64,000 nucleotides of DNA from Paramacrobiotus metropolitanus (Eukaryota; Tardigrada; Eutardigrada; Parachela; Macrobiotidae): contig NW_026570232.1 of NCBI RefSeq assembly GCF_019649055.1, positions 1,791,001-1,855,000 on the forward strand, read 5' to 3'. Each line of letters starts with the position of its first letter. The first letter of the stretch is position 1. Shown piece by piece: positions 63,027-64,000 of this stretch. The position numbers were made by a program, and so were the translations under genes. The notes beneath the pieces are model-generated. The model ran no database searches, was not told the origin of the DNA, and was given only the letters and a program-made list of their open reading frames with translations.

Positions 63027-64000
63027 CAACGGGGATTCCCATAGTAACTGCGAGTGAAAGGGGAACAGCCCAGCGCCGAATCCTGCTGCTGGCAACGGTG
63101 GCAGGAACTGTGGCGTGAAGAAGGTGGTTACCGGTGTGGCTTGCTCGCGTAAGTTCTCCTGAGTGAGGCTCCATCCCATGGAGGGTGCAAGGCCCGTATC
63201 GTGAGCAGTTGATGCCGGTGTACACTTTCGGAGAGTCGCCTTGTTTGTGAGTACAAGGTGAAGTCGGTGGTAAACTCCATCGAAGGCTAAATATGACCAC
63301 GAGTCCGATAGCGAACAAGTACCGTGAGGGAAAATTGAAAAGCACTTTGAAGAGAGAGCGAAACAGTGCGTGAAACCGCTCAGAGGCAAGCAGATGGGGC
63401 CTCGAAGGCAAAGCAGTGAATTCAGCCGGTATGGTGCGTGGCTGGTTGGTGTTGAGATCGCAAGACTCTAGCTGATTATGCTTAGCGTATCTGCCGGTGC
63501 ACTTTCGCTGTTTGTACGTCACCGCCGTTGAGCGAGCATCCGTCGGGTATGCGTGTGAAGCCTTATTCCTTCGGGCGTAGGTGCTTACTGCTAACTTGTA
63601 CGCGTTTGCGCTTCAACCGGTCATGTCAGCGTGTGCCAGCGTTAGCGTTGGGTCGGTATGCTCTGTGGTGCGTTGTGGGATGACGAGCTTGCTCGGCTCC
63701 TCATCGTGCAATAGACTCGTTGCCGGCTTTCAACGTGGGCACATTGTAGATTCGGTGGCGAGTAGATGGCTGCCCATCTAACCCGTCTTGAAACACGGAC
63801 CAAGGAGTTCAACATGCGCGCTAGTTGTTGGGACTTGAAGCCCGCTAGCAAAGTGAAAGCAAGACACAGTGAACGCTGTGTATTGGCGAGATCCCGTCAC
63901 CTAGTTTACTAGGCCGGGCGCACCGCCGGCCCGTCAAAAGCTCAAGTGGCTTTGGCGGAGCTTGAGCGTGCACGTTGAGACCCGAAAGATGGTGAACTAT
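62963..64000 (+). rRNA. 28S ribosomal RNA, 5' part (runs off the window)
   Basis: Starts at gacctcagctcagacgagat, followed by tacccgctgaacttaagcat and gcggaggaaaagaaaccaac, the standard large-subunit 5' end. Further landmarks are cgatagcgaacaagtaccgt and gacccgaaagatggtgaact at the right edge. The D1-D3 regions are present. I see no insertion such as an R-element in this part. Confidence 0.95.

Overview
Organism. The window is eukaryotic. Coding sequence is cut by GT-AG introns, mostly about 70-1500 bp (up to 3.4 kb), and the families present are animal ones: a co-Smad, THAP and PRDM-type SET proteins, C2H2 zinc fingers, TMEM45, and GlcNAc-1-phosphotransferase alpha/beta. The 5.8S/ITS2/28S block at the right end suggests a small ecdysozoan, possibly a tardigrade, but this is recalled sequence character and not a search result. 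All gene models were built by hand from reading frames, splice sites and matching intron phases.

Layout. (1) 1-12694: three tandem plus-strand genes (here A, B, C). Each encodes, or for A the visible part encodes, a PRDM9/11-like zinc knuckle plus PR/SET domain followed by nine C2H2 fingers. (2) 13644-20455: a core-histone quartet in two divergent pairs, H4<->H3 and H2B<->H2A.X-like, every gene with one intron. (3) 21026-31147: two head-to-head genes, D (minus; Smad MH1 + THAP + SET + 15 fingers) and F (plus; THAP + SET + 9 fingers). (4) 32056-33382: a TMEM45-family membrane protein. (5) 34628-43272: gene E (minus; MH1 + THAP + SET + 15 fingers) head-to-head with a complete Smad4/Medea-type co-Smad. 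(6) 46817-50756: gene G (minus; SET + 9 fingers). (7) 51407-61336: a 13-exon GNPTAB-like gene with one frameshift. (8) 62243-64000: an rDNA fragment holding ITS1 (part), 5.8S, ITS2 and the 5' part of 28S, with no 18S visible.

Main observation. Seven related SET/zinc-finger genes form a local family around a histone quartet. Two of them read as fusions of a Smad MH1 domain, a THAP domain, a PRDM9-type zinc knuckle and SET domain, and a long finger array. I do not know this architecture from any described protein. One of the two sits head-to-head with a co-Smad gene. Shared intron positions, including one lying between the two zinc-binding histidines of a finger in every copy, and a shared C-terminal tail tie the family together. 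By domain content these proteins would bind DNA through several modules and might methylate histones. That role is inference.

Other features. Repeats include a TA-flanked inverted-terminal-repeat element, two TTAA-flanked fold-back elements, another inverted-repeat element, and several short tandem arrays, mostly in introns and intergenic DNA.
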